A stretch of DNA of 17,682 nt from Parabacteroides sp. (GCA_020026285.1 JAHHQS010000077.1:1-17682); one strand, 5' to 3'. Positions 6,069 through 15,243 are shown, counted from the first letter of the stretch. Numbers and translations: made by a program. Notes: generated from the sequence alone by a model not told the origin.

Positions 6069-9000
6069 TATCGGTGACAGCGAACGCAAAACACAAAATC
6101 AAATAATAAAATTCTTTTGTGATAAATTGCAGTACACATATCTTGGCAACCTACGCGATCAGGAAAACAAAAATATTAAGCCGGATTTGCTGAATAAGTG
6201 GTTGCTTAGACAGGGTTATTCTGCCTTAATGGCGGACAAGGCAATTGCAGAACTCTGTAAGGTATCAACTAACCTGCAGCAGGGGCTCTATCACGCAAAC
6301 AAAGAAACCTATTCTCTGCTGAAATACGGTGCAAAGATTAAGAAAACGGCTGATACCTCTCCGCAGACCGTGTATTTTATTGATTTTACGGATCCTAAAA
6401 AGAATGATTTTTACATTGCCGAGGAAGTAACCGTCGTTGGCAACCATACCAAGCGCCCAGATCTGGTGATCTATGTCAACGGTATTGCACTGGCTGTTAT
6501 TGAACTCAAAAAGAGCAGTGTTTCCGTATCCAACGGCATTCGGCAAAACCTTACCAATCAGAAAGCTAATTTTATTGATCGGTTCTTTACGACGATACAG
6601 TTTTGCATGGCCGGCAATCCCAGCGAGGGCCTGCGGTATGGTACGCTTTTAACACCCGAAAAATATTATTTGGAATGGCAGGACGATGGGTTTCAGGAGT
6701 TTCAGGACGAACGGGACTCCAATGACCTTGCAATAGAGCAGGTCTGTAGCTTGATTGATGATAAACTAGAACGTCAGATCTATGCAATGTTCGATCAGGC
6801 CCGTTTCCTTGATTTGATGCATAATTTTATTATTTTTGATAAGGGCATCAAAAAAGTTTGCCGTTACAATCAGTATTATGCTATTAAGCGTGCGCAACAT
6901 CGTTTGGTGGATAAGCAGCGTGGCGGTATTGTATGGCATACGCAAGGCAGTGGTAAGAGCCTTACAATGGTGTGGCTGTCCAAATGGATTCTTGAAAACA
7001 ATCCGGAATCTCGGGTGTTGGTCGTCACGGACCGTGAGGAGTTAGATGAGCAGATTGAAAAGAACTTTGTTGGTGTTGATGAACATATTGTTCGTACTAC
7101 CAGTGGTAAAGATCTGTTGAATCGCCTGAATTTGAATGAAGATCGATTGATGTGTTCCCTGGTTCATAAATTCGGCCACCGAGGCAGCGAGACCTCTGAA
7201 TCCGATTACGACAAATACATTGATGAATTGAAAAAATCTTTGCCAAAGGAATTTAGTGCAAAGGGCAAAATAGTTGTATTTGTAGATGAGTGTCACCGCA
7301 CGCAATCCGGAAAACTTCATGAAGCTATGAAAGCTATTTTACCGAATGCTATATTTATCGGTTTTACAGGTACACCTTTACTTAAGAAAGATAAAAAAAC
7401 AAGCCTAGAAACTTTTGGCGGATATATCCATACATATAAATTTAATGAAGGTGTTCGTGACGGAGTGATTCTTGATTTGCGTTATGAAGCCAGAGATATT
7501 CCACAGGATATTTCTTCTCCTGCAAAAATTGATGCCTGGTTTGATGCAAAAACAACCGGTTTAACACCCCGAGCAAAAGCAAAGTTAAAAACCTATTGGG
7601 GCAACCTGCAGAAAGTATTTTCATCAAAATCCCGATTGGAAAAAATTGCAAATGATATTATTTTTGACTTTGAAACCAAGGCACGTTTGATGGATGGCAA
7701 TGGAAATGCACTATTGGTTGCAGATTCTGTTTATTCAGCTTGTCGCTATTATGAAATATTTCAAAGCAAAGGTTTCAAAAAGTGTGCTATTATATCTTCC
7801 TATACGCCTAACGCTGGAGATCTTAGGACGGATACGGTCAGTGCAGATGAAGAGACAGAAACTTCAGAAAAATACAACACTTATTTGTGTATGATTGGTA
7901 TTGATCCATCAGAGGAAGCCGGTCAAATTGCAAAAAAGGTTATAGCATTTGAGGCGGAAGCAAAAAGAAAATTTGTGGACGAACCAGCGAATATGAAGCT
8001 ACTTATTGTTGTGGACAAGCTTCTTACCGGATTCGATGCCCCAGCTTGTACTTATTTATATATTGATAAAGCAATGCACGACCACGGCTTATTCCAGGCA
8101 ATTTGCCGTGTAAATCGTCTTGACGACGAAAGCAAAGACTTCGGCTATATTGTTGATTACAAAGAACTGTTCGGTGATTTAGCAGATGCAATGAACAAAT
8201 ATACCGAAGGAGCTTTTGAAGCATATGACGCGGAAGATGTGAAAGGCTTGCTGAAGGATCGAACCTCCGAAGCAAGAAAATATTTTGAAAATACATTAGA
8301 TGAACTTGATGAGCTTTGCGAAGGGGTAAGTGTTCCGAGAGAAAAGTTGCAATATATACACTACTTTTGCGGAGAAAGCGGCAGAAATGAGGCTCAAGAC
8401 GATGCCCTGTCCCGTATTAGAGAAAAACTCTATAAATTAGTCAGTCGATTGGTACGTGCTTATGCTGAGGTAAAGCCTCGTATGACGGAAGCCGGTTACA
8501 ATGCTGATCAGCAGAAAGCACTCGAAGAACGAGTCCAAAATTATATCTCCTTGCGGGGAGAAATTGGAAGGGCAAGCGGAGATTTTATTGATCTCAAATC
8601 TTGTGAGCCTGGTATGCGCTACTTGATAGATAATTATATTGCGGCTGATGAATCAAAGTCTATTGGTAATATTGAAGACTTTACGTTAATGGATTTTATC
8701 CTTGCCCAACAGCCAAAACTAACCGATAAGGAAAACAAGGATAAGCAGGAAAGTGCTGCCGAAACAATTGAAAATAATATCCGTAAAAAAGTAGTTGAGC
8801 GTATTGTAATCAATCCTGCTTATTACGGTAAAATGTCGGAAATCCTTGAAAGCCTGATAGAAGATAGACGCAATGGCGTTATTGCATATGGTGAACTGCT
8901 TGACCGATATATGCAATTAGCCAAAGATGTATCTGTGCCTGCGGAGAATACCCATTATCCGGAATCTATTCGCAAAAATGGGGCTCTGCGTGCTTTATTT

Positions 9001-9189
9001 GACAATTGTGGTGAAGATGAAAAGAAGACTCTTACCCTCCACAAAACAATTATGAAATCCAAAATGGATGGATTTCGAAATAACCCAGTAAAGGAAAACA
9101 AAATTAAAAGAGCACTGTACCAGGTTTTAAAAGATGAAGATGAAGTAGAGCGAATCTACCAGATCGTTATTGAACAAGAGGAATACTGA
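6061..9189 (+). CDS. hsdR: Type I restriction endonuclease subunit HsdR
   Basis: The 1042-aa subunit combines DNA cleavage and ATP-driven translocation. The PD-(D/E)XK nuclease is visible as RPDLVIYVNGIALAVIELKK with D134, E148 and K150. The SF2 motor follows: Walker A TQGSGKS (294-300), DECH box (409-412), FTGTPL (motif III), LLTGFDAP (motif V) and the arginine motif ICRVNR (681-686). The C-terminal helical part, about 750-1042, should bind the HsdM2S core. The length is normal and all motifs are intact, so the enzyme is predicted active. The start codon lies inside the end of the TIR gene, and its TGA overlaps the ATG of the metallopeptidase gene by one base. Restriction of unmethylated DNA depends on HsdM and HsdS from the same operon. 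Confidence 0.96.
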   Translation: MSNIGDSERKTQNQIIKFFCDKLQYTYLGNLRDQENKNIKPDLLNKWLLRQGYSALMADKAIAELCKVSTNLQQGLYHANKETYSLLKYGAKIKKTADTSPQTVYFIDFTDPKKNDFYIAEEVTVVGNHTKRPDLVIYVNGIALAVIELKKSSVSVSNGIRQNLTNQKANFIDRFFTTIQFCMAGNPSEGLRYGTLLTPEKYYLEWQDDGFQEFQDERDSNDLAIEQVCSLIDDKLERQIYAMFDQARFLDLMHNFIIFDKGIKKVCRYNQYYAIKRAQHRLVDKQRGGIVWHTQGSGKSLTMVWLSKWILENNPESRVLVVTDREELDEQIEKNFVGVDEHIVRTTSGKDLLNRLNLNEDRLMCSLVHKFGHRGSETSESDYDKYIDELKKSLPKEFSAKGKIVVFVDECHRTQSGKLHEAMKAILPNAIFIGFTGTPLLKKDKKTSLETFGGYIHTYKFNEGVRDGVILDLRYEARDIPQDISSPAKIDAWFDAKTTGLTPRAKAKLKTYWGNLQKVFSSKSRLEKIANDIIFDFETKARLMDGNGNALLVADSVYSACRYYEIFQSKGFKKCAIISSYTPNAGDLRTDTVSADEETETSEKYNTYLCMIGIDPSEEAGQIAKKVIAFEAEAKRKFVDEPANMKLLIVVDKLLTGFDAPACTYLYIDKAMHDHGLFQAICRVNRLDDESKDFGYIVDYKELFGDLADAMNKYTEGAFEAYDAEDVKGLLKDRTSEARKYFENTLDELDELCEGVSVPREKLQYIHYFCGESGRNEAQDDALSRIREKLYKLVSRLVRAYAEVKPRMTEAGYNADQQKALEERVQNYISLRGEIGRASGDFIDLKSCEPGMRYLIDNYIAADESKSIGNIEDFTLMDFILAQQPKLTDKENKDKQESAAETIENNIRKKVVERIVINPAYYGKMSEILESLIEDRRNGVIAYGELLDRYMQLAKDVSVPAENTHYPESIRKNGALRALFDNCGEDEKKTLTLHKTIMKSKMDGFRNNPVKENKIKRALYQVLKDEDEVERIYQIVIEQEEY

Positions 9190-9893
9190 TGCAAATACAA
9201 GTTTCTGATATTTTAATTGAAGTTCAAAAAAAAGATATAAAAAATATGCATCTATATGTTTTACCTCCAGATGGTAAAGTACAGGTATCTGCACCTCTGA
9301 CACTCTCAGACGATAACATCCGGCTTTTTGTTCGCACTAAATTGAGTTGGATTAGAAAGCAGCAGGAAAAATTTAAAAATCAGCCAAGGCAATCCAAACG
9401 ACAATTCATATCCGGAGAAACCCTATATGTATGGGGAAAACAATATTTTCTCCAGGTGGAATATAGCTACAAAGGAAACAAATTGGTATTATCTGGAGAT
9501 AAAGCCATCCTAACAGTTCGTAAGGAGAGTACTGCTAAGCAAAGAGAAAGCTTCGTAAATGAATGGTATAGGGGCCTGCTAAAAGAAGAAATTTCAAAGA
9601 TTCTTCCTGTTTGGGAAAAAGCTACAGGGCTATACTGCAGCAGCTGGCAAACAAAGTATATGACCACTAAATGGGGAACGTGCAATCCCGCCACCAAGAA
9701 AATATGGTTAAATCTTCAGCTGGCAAAAAAACCAATCGAGTGTTTAGAGTACGTTATTATGCATGAACTTGCACATTTAAAAGTAAGAAATCATGGTCCT
9801 GAATTTGTTGCCATACTGGATAAATATATGCCTTACTGGCGAGAAAGAAAGCAATTGTTAAACAGCAGTACACTTGATTACATGGATTGCTAA
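9189..9893 (+). CDS. YgjP/SprT-like zinc metallopeptidase (DUF45/M48-like)
   Basis: The 234-aa protein has the zinc-binding signature HELAH (192-196) with a third histidine at 202 in VRNHGPEF. This is the pattern of the YgjP-like metallopeptidase family, as is the preceding WGTCNPATKKIWLNLQLAKK segment. The N-terminal half (IEVQKKDIKNMHLYVLPPDG, then SWIRKQQEKF) also matches how these proteins begin. There is no signal peptide or membrane segment, so it is cytosolic. Proteins of this family are often encoded beside hsdR, but their substrate is unknown; removal of trapped or damaged complexes by analogy with SprT/Spartan is only a guess. The TGATG overlap with hsdR makes it the last gene of the operon. 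No clear terminator follows. Confidence 0.9.
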   Translation: MQIQVSDILIEVQKKDIKNMHLYVLPPDGKVQVSAPLTLSDDNIRLFVRTKLSWIRKQQEKFKNQPRQSKRQFISGETLYVWGKQYFLQVEYSYKGNKLVLSGDKAILTVRKESTAKQRESFVNEWYRGLLKEEISKILPVWEKATGLYCSSWQTKYMTTKWGTCNPATKKIWLNLQLAKKPIECLEYVIMHELAHLKVRNHGPEFVAILDKYMPYWRERKQLLNSSTLDYMDC

Positions 9894-9949
9894 AGTAAGA
9901 AACACTTAAATAAAAGAATTTCTGTTCTATTAGAGTGGAGGTTAGAGAA

Positions 9950-10213
9950 ATGCTAAATCAATTTCTAACAAATTACACAGAGCAAACTTTTTTGGCAAGA
10001 ATTAAGGAAAATCTATGACATTGTAAATCCTTTGATTTTTAAGCTCATTCAAACGCTTTGAGGATATGCAGATGATCCACCACATAAAAAACGTAAGGGA
10101 TTGTATAGATAAATGAAGCAATCTGGAAACATTTATGCAAAGTAGAAAAAGATGCAATAATTTCGATTTGTGTTGATAAGCTTAATACTGACTATGGTAG
10201 AATTAGAAAATAA
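9950..10213 (+). pseudogene. Decayed small gene between the peptidase and the DUF262 pair
   Basis: A TGGAGGTT Shine-Dalgarno stands 7 nt before an ATG at 9950 (MLNQFLTNYTEQTF). Removing one T from the T6 run at 9988-9993 lets the frame continue as WQELRKIYDIVNPLIFKLI up to a TGA at 10059-10061, then GYADDPPHKKRKGLYR. A second shift next to the TAA at 10110-10112 restores INEAIWKHLCKVEKDAIISI and ends YGRIRK at 10213. Joined, these give a coherent protein of about 87 aa that I do not recognise. Two frameshifts and one stop argue for a dead gene. The sequence from 10214 to 10315 is AT-rich and holds no gene; it should contain the promoter for the DUF262 pair, but no convincing -35/-10 pair is seen. 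Confidence 0.55.
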
Positions 10214-10315
10214 TTTATATGTGCTTTTATAGGCATAAAACCCATTTAATAAAAATTTTATAGAAACATGGTATTCTGTGTTGAAAATAACATATTGATA
10301 GGTAGCTGATTAATT

Positions 10316-12028
10316 ATGAATACAGAAATTATCCTCGATACAAAATTAGTGGGCAATGTTCAAGGAGTATTTTATGTTCCCTCTTATCAGAGAGGCTATC
10401 GCTGGGGTAAGGAAGAAGTTAGCAGACTCTTAGATGATATCTATACAAATGGGAATAAACCTTATTGCCTGCAACCAGTTGTCGTTAGAAGAGACGGCGA
10501 AAGATTTGAACTAATTGATGGTCAACAAAGGCTCACCACTATTTTTATTCTTCTTCAGTATATAAAAAGAGAATATAAGCCACGGATTTCTTTAAAGTAT
10601 AAATTGACATATGAAACGCGAAAGAATTCAGCAGAATATCTTGATAATATTGATGAAAAATCAGCTGATACGAACATTGACTTTTATCATATTTTCCATG
10701 CATACAAAGTAATCGATGAGTGGTTCAGTGCTCAACCAAACAGTGTGGTGGCGGCAGATGACATATATGGTTATCTTGTAAAGTTTGTTAAAATCATTTG
10801 GTATGAAGTTGGTGAAAATGAAGATGCTATTTCGTTATTTACAAGGCTGAATATTGGCAAGATTCCGCTAACAAGTGCTGAACTGGTTAAAGCAACTTTC
10901 CTAAGTCGCAATAATAGAGCTAATATGGATAAAGAAAAACAGGAAGAAATCTCTTTGCAGTGGGATAATATTGAAAAAGAACTACACCATGATAATCTTT
11001 GGTGTTTTCTAACCAATAGTACCACTCGTGATTATCAAACAAGAATCGATCTCGTTTTGGATTTGATTGCTGAAAAACCAAAATATACTCGTGATAAATA
11101 TTACACGTTCTTTAAATTTGATGAAATGAAGAATATCAAGTCGCTAGACGAAATTTGGAAGGAAATTCAAAGAACATTTCTTATTCTAAAAGATTGGTTT
11201 GAAGATCATGAATATTACCATAAAATAGGATATTTGATTGCTTCTGGCACAAAGACACTTAGTGATGTTTTTGAGGAGTCAAAGGGAAAAACTAAAAATA
11301 CGTTTAGAGACTCCTTGGATGGATTCATAAAGAAAAGCATTGCAATAAAAGGAAACTATTCTGAACTTAGTTATGATAAGCCTCTTGACTATAAACGGAT
11401 AAGCAGATTGCTGTTGCTTTTTAATGTTGAAACTGTAAGACAAAATGGTCAAGAATCAGCATGGTTTCCATTTGATAAGTTTAAGTATAATCATGATAAT
11501 AAAGTTGTTTGGAGTCTTGAACATATACATGCTCAACAATCTGAAGGTATGCGAACACAAGAAGTATGGAAAGAATGGCTCAAACTTCATATTCCATCGG
11601 TTCAGTCCATTGATGATACCCAATCAGAACTCATTCAAGATATGCAAGCTGCTATAGTTAATCAAAAGCTTGACCGCACAGAGTTTGAAAGATTGCAACA
11701 AAAAGTCGTGGAATTGCTTTCTGCAAAAGGAAATACAGAATATTTGCATTCCATAGGCAATATGGCTTTGCTTAATTCAAGTGATAATGCTGCCTTAAAT
11801 AATTCCACATTTGATGTTAAGCGCAATACAATTATTGAGATGGACAAAAATGGACAATATATTCCTTTCTGCACCAAAATGGTGTTTTTGAAATACTATA
11901 CTCCTTCTGAAGAAAATCAACTTCATTTTTGGGGCCAAGCAGATAGGAAAGCTTATGTAAACGAAATTAATAGAGTGCTTAAAAATTATCTTGAAGAACC
12001 AATTATTCTTGAAAAGGAGGGCATATAA
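10316..12028 (+). CDS. GmrSD-like DUF262-DUF1524 protein (570 aa)
   Basis: The N-terminal DUF262 domain shows VPSYQRGYRW (21-30), the ParB/sulfiredoxin-like LIDGQQRLTT motif (67-76) and RLNIGKIPLTSAELVKA (177-193), typical of the GmrS-like NTP-using module. The C-terminus carries a DUF1524 His-Me-finger nuclease: SLEHIHAQQ with H403/H405, then GNMALLNSSDNAALNNSTFD and KR at 481-503, the usual conserved asparagine and lysine-arginine positions. Such fused proteins act as modification-dependent (type IV) restriction enzymes; related DUF262-DUF1524 proteins are BrxU of BREX loci and SspE of phosphorothioate systems. The Shine-Dalgarno (AGGTAG, 10 nt before ATG) is modest. It abuts the next DUF262 gene with no gap. 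Substrate modification cannot be inferred. Confidence 0.88.
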   Translation: MNTEIILDTKLVGNVQGVFYVPSYQRGYRWGKEEVSRLLDDIYTNGNKPYCLQPVVVRRDGERFELIDGQQRLTTIFILLQYIKREYKPRISLKYKLTYETRKNSAEYLDNIDEKSADTNIDFYHIFHAYKVIDEWFSAQPNSVVAADDIYGYLVKFVKIIWYEVGENEDAISLFTRLNIGKIPLTSAELVKATFLSRNNRANMDKEKQEEISLQWDNIEKELHHDNLWCFLTNSTTRDYQTRIDLVLDLIAEKPKYTRDKYYTFFKFDEMKNIKSLDEIWKEIQRTFLILKDWFEDHEYYHKIGYLIASGTKTLSDVFEESKGKTKNTFRDSLDGFIKKSIAIKGNYSELSYDKPLDYKRISRLLLLFNVETVRQNGQESAWFPFDKFKYNHDNKVVWSLEHIHAQQSEGMRTQEVWKEWLKLHIPSVQSIDDTQSELIQDMQAAIVNQKLDRTEFERLQQKVVELLSAKGNTEYLHSIGNMALLNSSDNAALNNSTFDVKRNTIIEMDKNGQYIPFCTKMVFLKYYTPSEENQLHFWGQADRKAYVNEINRVLKNYLEEPIILEKEGI

Positions 12029-14212
12029 ATGAGTACAACACTTCACTCCTTTATTGATATTTTTGAATCAGAATTTGAAACAGATGTATGTCCGACAAAA
12101 GTGAATAAAATTGTTATTCCAATGATACAAAGAGATTACGCACAAGGACGAGAAATCCCGGAAATCACTCGTGTCAGAGAACGATTCCTGGATTCGTTAT
12201 ACAATGCTATTACTAAGCAACCAATTACGCTTGATTTTATTTATGGAGATATTGATGAAAATGGAGTCATGACTCCACTTGACGGACAACAAAGACTAAC
12301 TACATTATTTCTACTTCATTGGTATGCTGCAAAAAAAGAAAATATTCCTGAAAACGAATGGCAATTCCTTTTTAACTTCAGCTATGAAACCAGATACAGT
12401 GCTCGATATTTTTGCAAGGATTTAGTAAGTTTTACGCCAAATTTCAATGATAATATAAAAGACCAAATAATAAATCAATCATGGTTCCCATTGGACTGGA
12501 AAAAAGATCCGACAATAAGTTCAATGCTTACAATGCTTAACGCTATTTCAAAAAAATTTTCAAATCAAGAAAATATTTGGCAAAGCCTCAAAAACGGTGC
12601 TATAACTTTTTACTTCCTTCCAATTGCCGATATGGGGCTTACTGATGAGCTCTATATAAAAATGAATTCACGAGGAAAGCCATTGACACAGTTTGAACAT
12701 TTCAAAGCAGAACTTGAACGATATATAAGGGAATTAGATAATAATGTTGCAGAGCGAATTTTAAGTAAAATTGATATAAAGTGGACAGATTTACTTTGGC
12801 AATATAGAAATTCTGGTAGAGATTCTGAAGATAATAACATTATAGATGATGAATTTTTAAGATATTTTAACTTCATTTGTGATACTATCTGTTACAATTG
12901 TGGTGAATCTCCTCAACGACAAAGTAGTGACGAATTTGAACTTCTTGAAACATATTTTTCAAAACAAAACATAAATGCAAAATCTAATATTGAAACCTTG
13001 GAGGCTTATTTTGATTGTTGGTGCTCGATCCCAGGCTTTAATACCCCATCAGATTTTTTGGATTCAATAATGTCAAGTGAACATCAAAAAGGAAAAATTG
13101 TAGTTGATGTCGGCAGATATAAAATAGATATTTTTGAGGACTGCTTACACACTTATCATGATAAACACCAATTTACGCTAAATAGATTTGTTTTGTTATA
13201 TGCAATTACATTTTATTTGATTAATATCTCTAAAATTCAACATTCGGATTTTGTTCGCAGAATACGAATAATAAATAATTTGATACAAAACTCTGTTGAC
13301 GAAATTAGTGATAGAATAGATCGAAATAGAATACCAGCAATTCTTGCACAAACTGAGGCAATACTTCTAAACGGATCAATAGATGAAACCATTGATAACA
13401 GTTTTAATGCCAATCAGCTTGAAGAAGAAAAGGAAAAAATTGAATTTTTAACTAAAAATCCAAATCAAGCAGAAACATTGTTTACACTTGAAGATCACCC
13501 TATGCTCAAGGGGCAAATCGGTATTCTTGGAATTGAAAATTTATCACTTTCCGAAAGATTTTTTTCATTGTTTACTTGTGACTGGGATAAAATAGATTGT
13601 GCTCTCATGGTTACTGGTGATTATGGTCAGCAGGAAAGGAATCGTTGGCGTTACCAGTATGCATCGAAATGCATGCAAATTGCGTGGGATGAATTGTTCC
13701 ATAAAAATGCAAATAGTGGCTTCAATAACACTAAAGCCATCCTTGTTAAGCTCTTATTAGAACACAATTATTTTAGTAATAATATTCTCGATGAAATTGT
13801 AAATAAGTTTATATCTGATTGTGAAATAACCTCTACATATCCGTGGAGATATTATTATGTGAAATATACTGATTTCAGACCGGGTAAATATGGTAAATTG
13901 AGCAATACTGCGCCGATAAAAAATCCATATTTATTCTCTATTATGCAAACCAAATCACAGTGGTCACAAAATACATATATGCCGTATTTAAAAATTGCGG
14001 ATAATCAGCATTTATCCCGTGATGATATGGGACAAAGATTATTATATACAGATAGATATATTATTTGTACAAATAATGCATTTCTTGTCAAAAGCAATAC
14101 AAATAATTCCATTATGGAAACACTTAGGATAGAACAAAATGAAGATGGAATTGACACAGAAAATCGTGTTCAAGTGTTAAAACAATATTTGAAGACAGCT
14201 CATTTAACATAA
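12029..14212 (+). CDS. Second DUF262 protein without a visible nuclease motif (727 aa)
   Basis: The N-terminus shows a DUF262 signature: IPMIQRDYAQGR (30-41), PLDGQQRLTTLF (83-94) and KMNSRGKPLTQFEHFKAELE (211-230). Most of the remaining roughly 480 residues belong to no domain I recognise. They include FEDCLHTYHDKHQFTLNRFV and, near the end, an aromatic block (STYPWRYYYVKYTDFRPGKY) and an LYTDRYIICTNNAFLVKS segment. No HNH-type or PD-(D/E)XK motif is evident. An AAGGAGGG site sits 8 nt before the ATG, which directly follows the TAA of the first gene, so the two are co-translated and probably act together. The partner could supply the nuclease while this protein senses or regulates. The terminal 90 residues look like a conserved ending rather than a truncation. 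No terminator hairpin is seen after the stop. Confidence 0.82.
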   Translation: MSTTLHSFIDIFESEFETDVCPTKVNKIVIPMIQRDYAQGREIPEITRVRERFLDSLYNAITKQPITLDFIYGDIDENGVMTPLDGQQRLTTLFLLHWYAAKKENIPENEWQFLFNFSYETRYSARYFCKDLVSFTPNFNDNIKDQIINQSWFPLDWKKDPTISSMLTMLNAISKKFSNQENIWQSLKNGAITFYFLPIADMGLTDELYIKMNSRGKPLTQFEHFKAELERYIRELDNNVAERILSKIDIKWTDLLWQYRNSGRDSEDNNIIDDEFLRYFNFICDTICYNCGESPQRQSSDEFELLETYFSKQNINAKSNIETLEAYFDCWCSIPGFNTPSDFLDSIMSSEHQKGKIVVDVGRYKIDIFEDCLHTYHDKHQFTLNRFVLLYAITFYLINISKIQHSDFVRRIRIINNLIQNSVDEISDRIDRNRIPAILAQTEAILLNGSIDETIDNSFNANQLEEEKEKIEFLTKNPNQAETLFTLEDHPMLKGQIGILGIENLSLSERFFSLFTCDWDKIDCALMVTGDYGQQERNRWRYQYASKCMQIAWDELFHKNANSGFNNTKAILVKLLLEHNYFSNNILDEIVNKFISDCEITSTYPWRYYYVKYTDFRPGKYGKLSNTAPIKNPYLFSIMQTKSQWSQNTYMPYLKIADNQHLSRDDMGQRLLYTDRYIICTNNAFLVKSNTNNSIMETLRIEQNEDGIDTENRVQVLKQYLKTAHLT

Positions 14213-14233
14213 TTATACTTTTCATAATACTTT

Positions 14234-14412
14234 CTCCTCATAGATGAGTTCGGCTACATGCTTCTGGGGCGCTATTCATTCTACTGGCCTATTCTATCTG
14301 ATCGGCGTTTTTTGCTACTCTGTGAGCCCTTTACGCTTAGACCTTTCATTTACGAACCGAAAAACTTGAACCTGCCAGTTGTCCAGTGGTCTCTTTTTCA
14401 TTTTGATAGAAG
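14234..14412 (+). pseudogene. Possible degenerate istB (IS21-family helper ATPase) fragment
   Basis: Read from 14234, LLIDEFGYM resembles the Walker B region of IstB. In the neighbouring frame LFYLIG, CY and FTN resemble IstB's LFQxI...CYE...TTN, and a further shift gives LNLPVVQWSLF, like NLPFSxWGxxF. Several frameshifts are required and no terminal repeats or istA remnant are seen. It is therefore only a likely relic of an insertion element. Bases 14413-14516 are AT-rich with no gene. Confidence 0.35.
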
Positions 14413-14516
14413 TTGAAAGTTTTATTGTGAATTGCGGATGAAATATTTATCGTATTTTTTATTGACTTAAAACAGAATAAATAAAATCTGATTTTAAAAA
14501 ATATAAAAATCGATAC

Positions 14517-14545
14517 TTGACAGAGACAAAGCCCCCACATGTTAA
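14517..14545 (+). promoter_or_regulatory. Possible promoter of the decayed gene at 14574
   Basis: A perfect TTGACA (14517-14522) is followed after 17 nt by TGTTAA, a weak -10. An AGGAGG ribosome binding site stands 9 nt before the ATG at 14574. The arrangement is right for a promoter that once drove the broken gene and may still drive the intact 15244 gene. Confidence 0.35.
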
Positions 14546-14573
14546 ACTGGCACCATAAAGGAGGCTAGTTAAA

Positions 14574-15240
14574 ATGATGCCTAAGGAAATCAGGAAAAAC
14601 TAAGGATAGATTCGGAGAGAATTAAGTTGTTTAAAAGAGATGGTCTTTTTTTCCAGAGAATCCAACAGAGGGCAACAGGAGCACAAATTACATCGAGACA
14701 GACTACGTACCATAATTGTCTTGACACGGGGCTGACATGTAGTGATATTCGTAAGATGCAAAACGGCGAGTGTTCACTACAAGAAGCAGCATTCTTCCAA
14801 CAGAATAGTATTCAAGCGGATATAGTCAAAAAAAGGAATTCTCTGGAACTGTTAGCCCAATTGCTTGATAACGGAGCAGAATTGTCTTTCTTTGATACAG
14901 ATTACTACTGGAATATCATTGAAAGACGTGAGAAAGAGGGTAAGAAAATTACTGATATTGAAGATGTCTATGCGTGTCATCCAGTATCCATGGGTTGTAA
15001 ACTCATATGCCCTAGTATCGGAAAGAACTGGAACAGGAGTTGGAAGATTTCTTATATGACCAAAGTAGCGAGGAAAAAGAAAATGGAATGGGATTGGATA
15101 TTGTTTACTGCTTTGACAGTGGTGACGATATGGTGTGCAATTTTAGTGAGAAACAAATTCGTGCATCGGGATGAATTCGTGAATATTACATGAGTGCATA
15201 CGATTCTGAAAACATTAAGCTTGAAAAGAAGGAGAAATGA
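14574..15240 (+). pseudogene. Frameshifted gene of unknown family
   Basis: AGGAGG and an ATG begin MMPKEIRKN, stopped by TAA at 14601. A one-base shift continues as LRIDSERIKLFKRDGL, and this frame stays open to 15193, including ECSLQEAAFFQQNSIQADIV and FFDTDYYWNIIERREKEGKK. From about 15016 a different frame looks coding: YRKELEQELEDFLYDQSSEE, then GLDIVYCFDSGDDMVCNFSE, a TGA at 15172-15174, and IREYYMSAYDSENIKLEKKE, ending at 15238-15240. The 188-aa frame alone is therefore a hybrid of real sequence and out-of-frame sequence (its Trp/Arg-rich tail). The acidic, helical character and position suggest an accessory gene of a mobile element. I do not recognise the family. Confidence 0.5.
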
Positions 15241-15243
15241 AAA

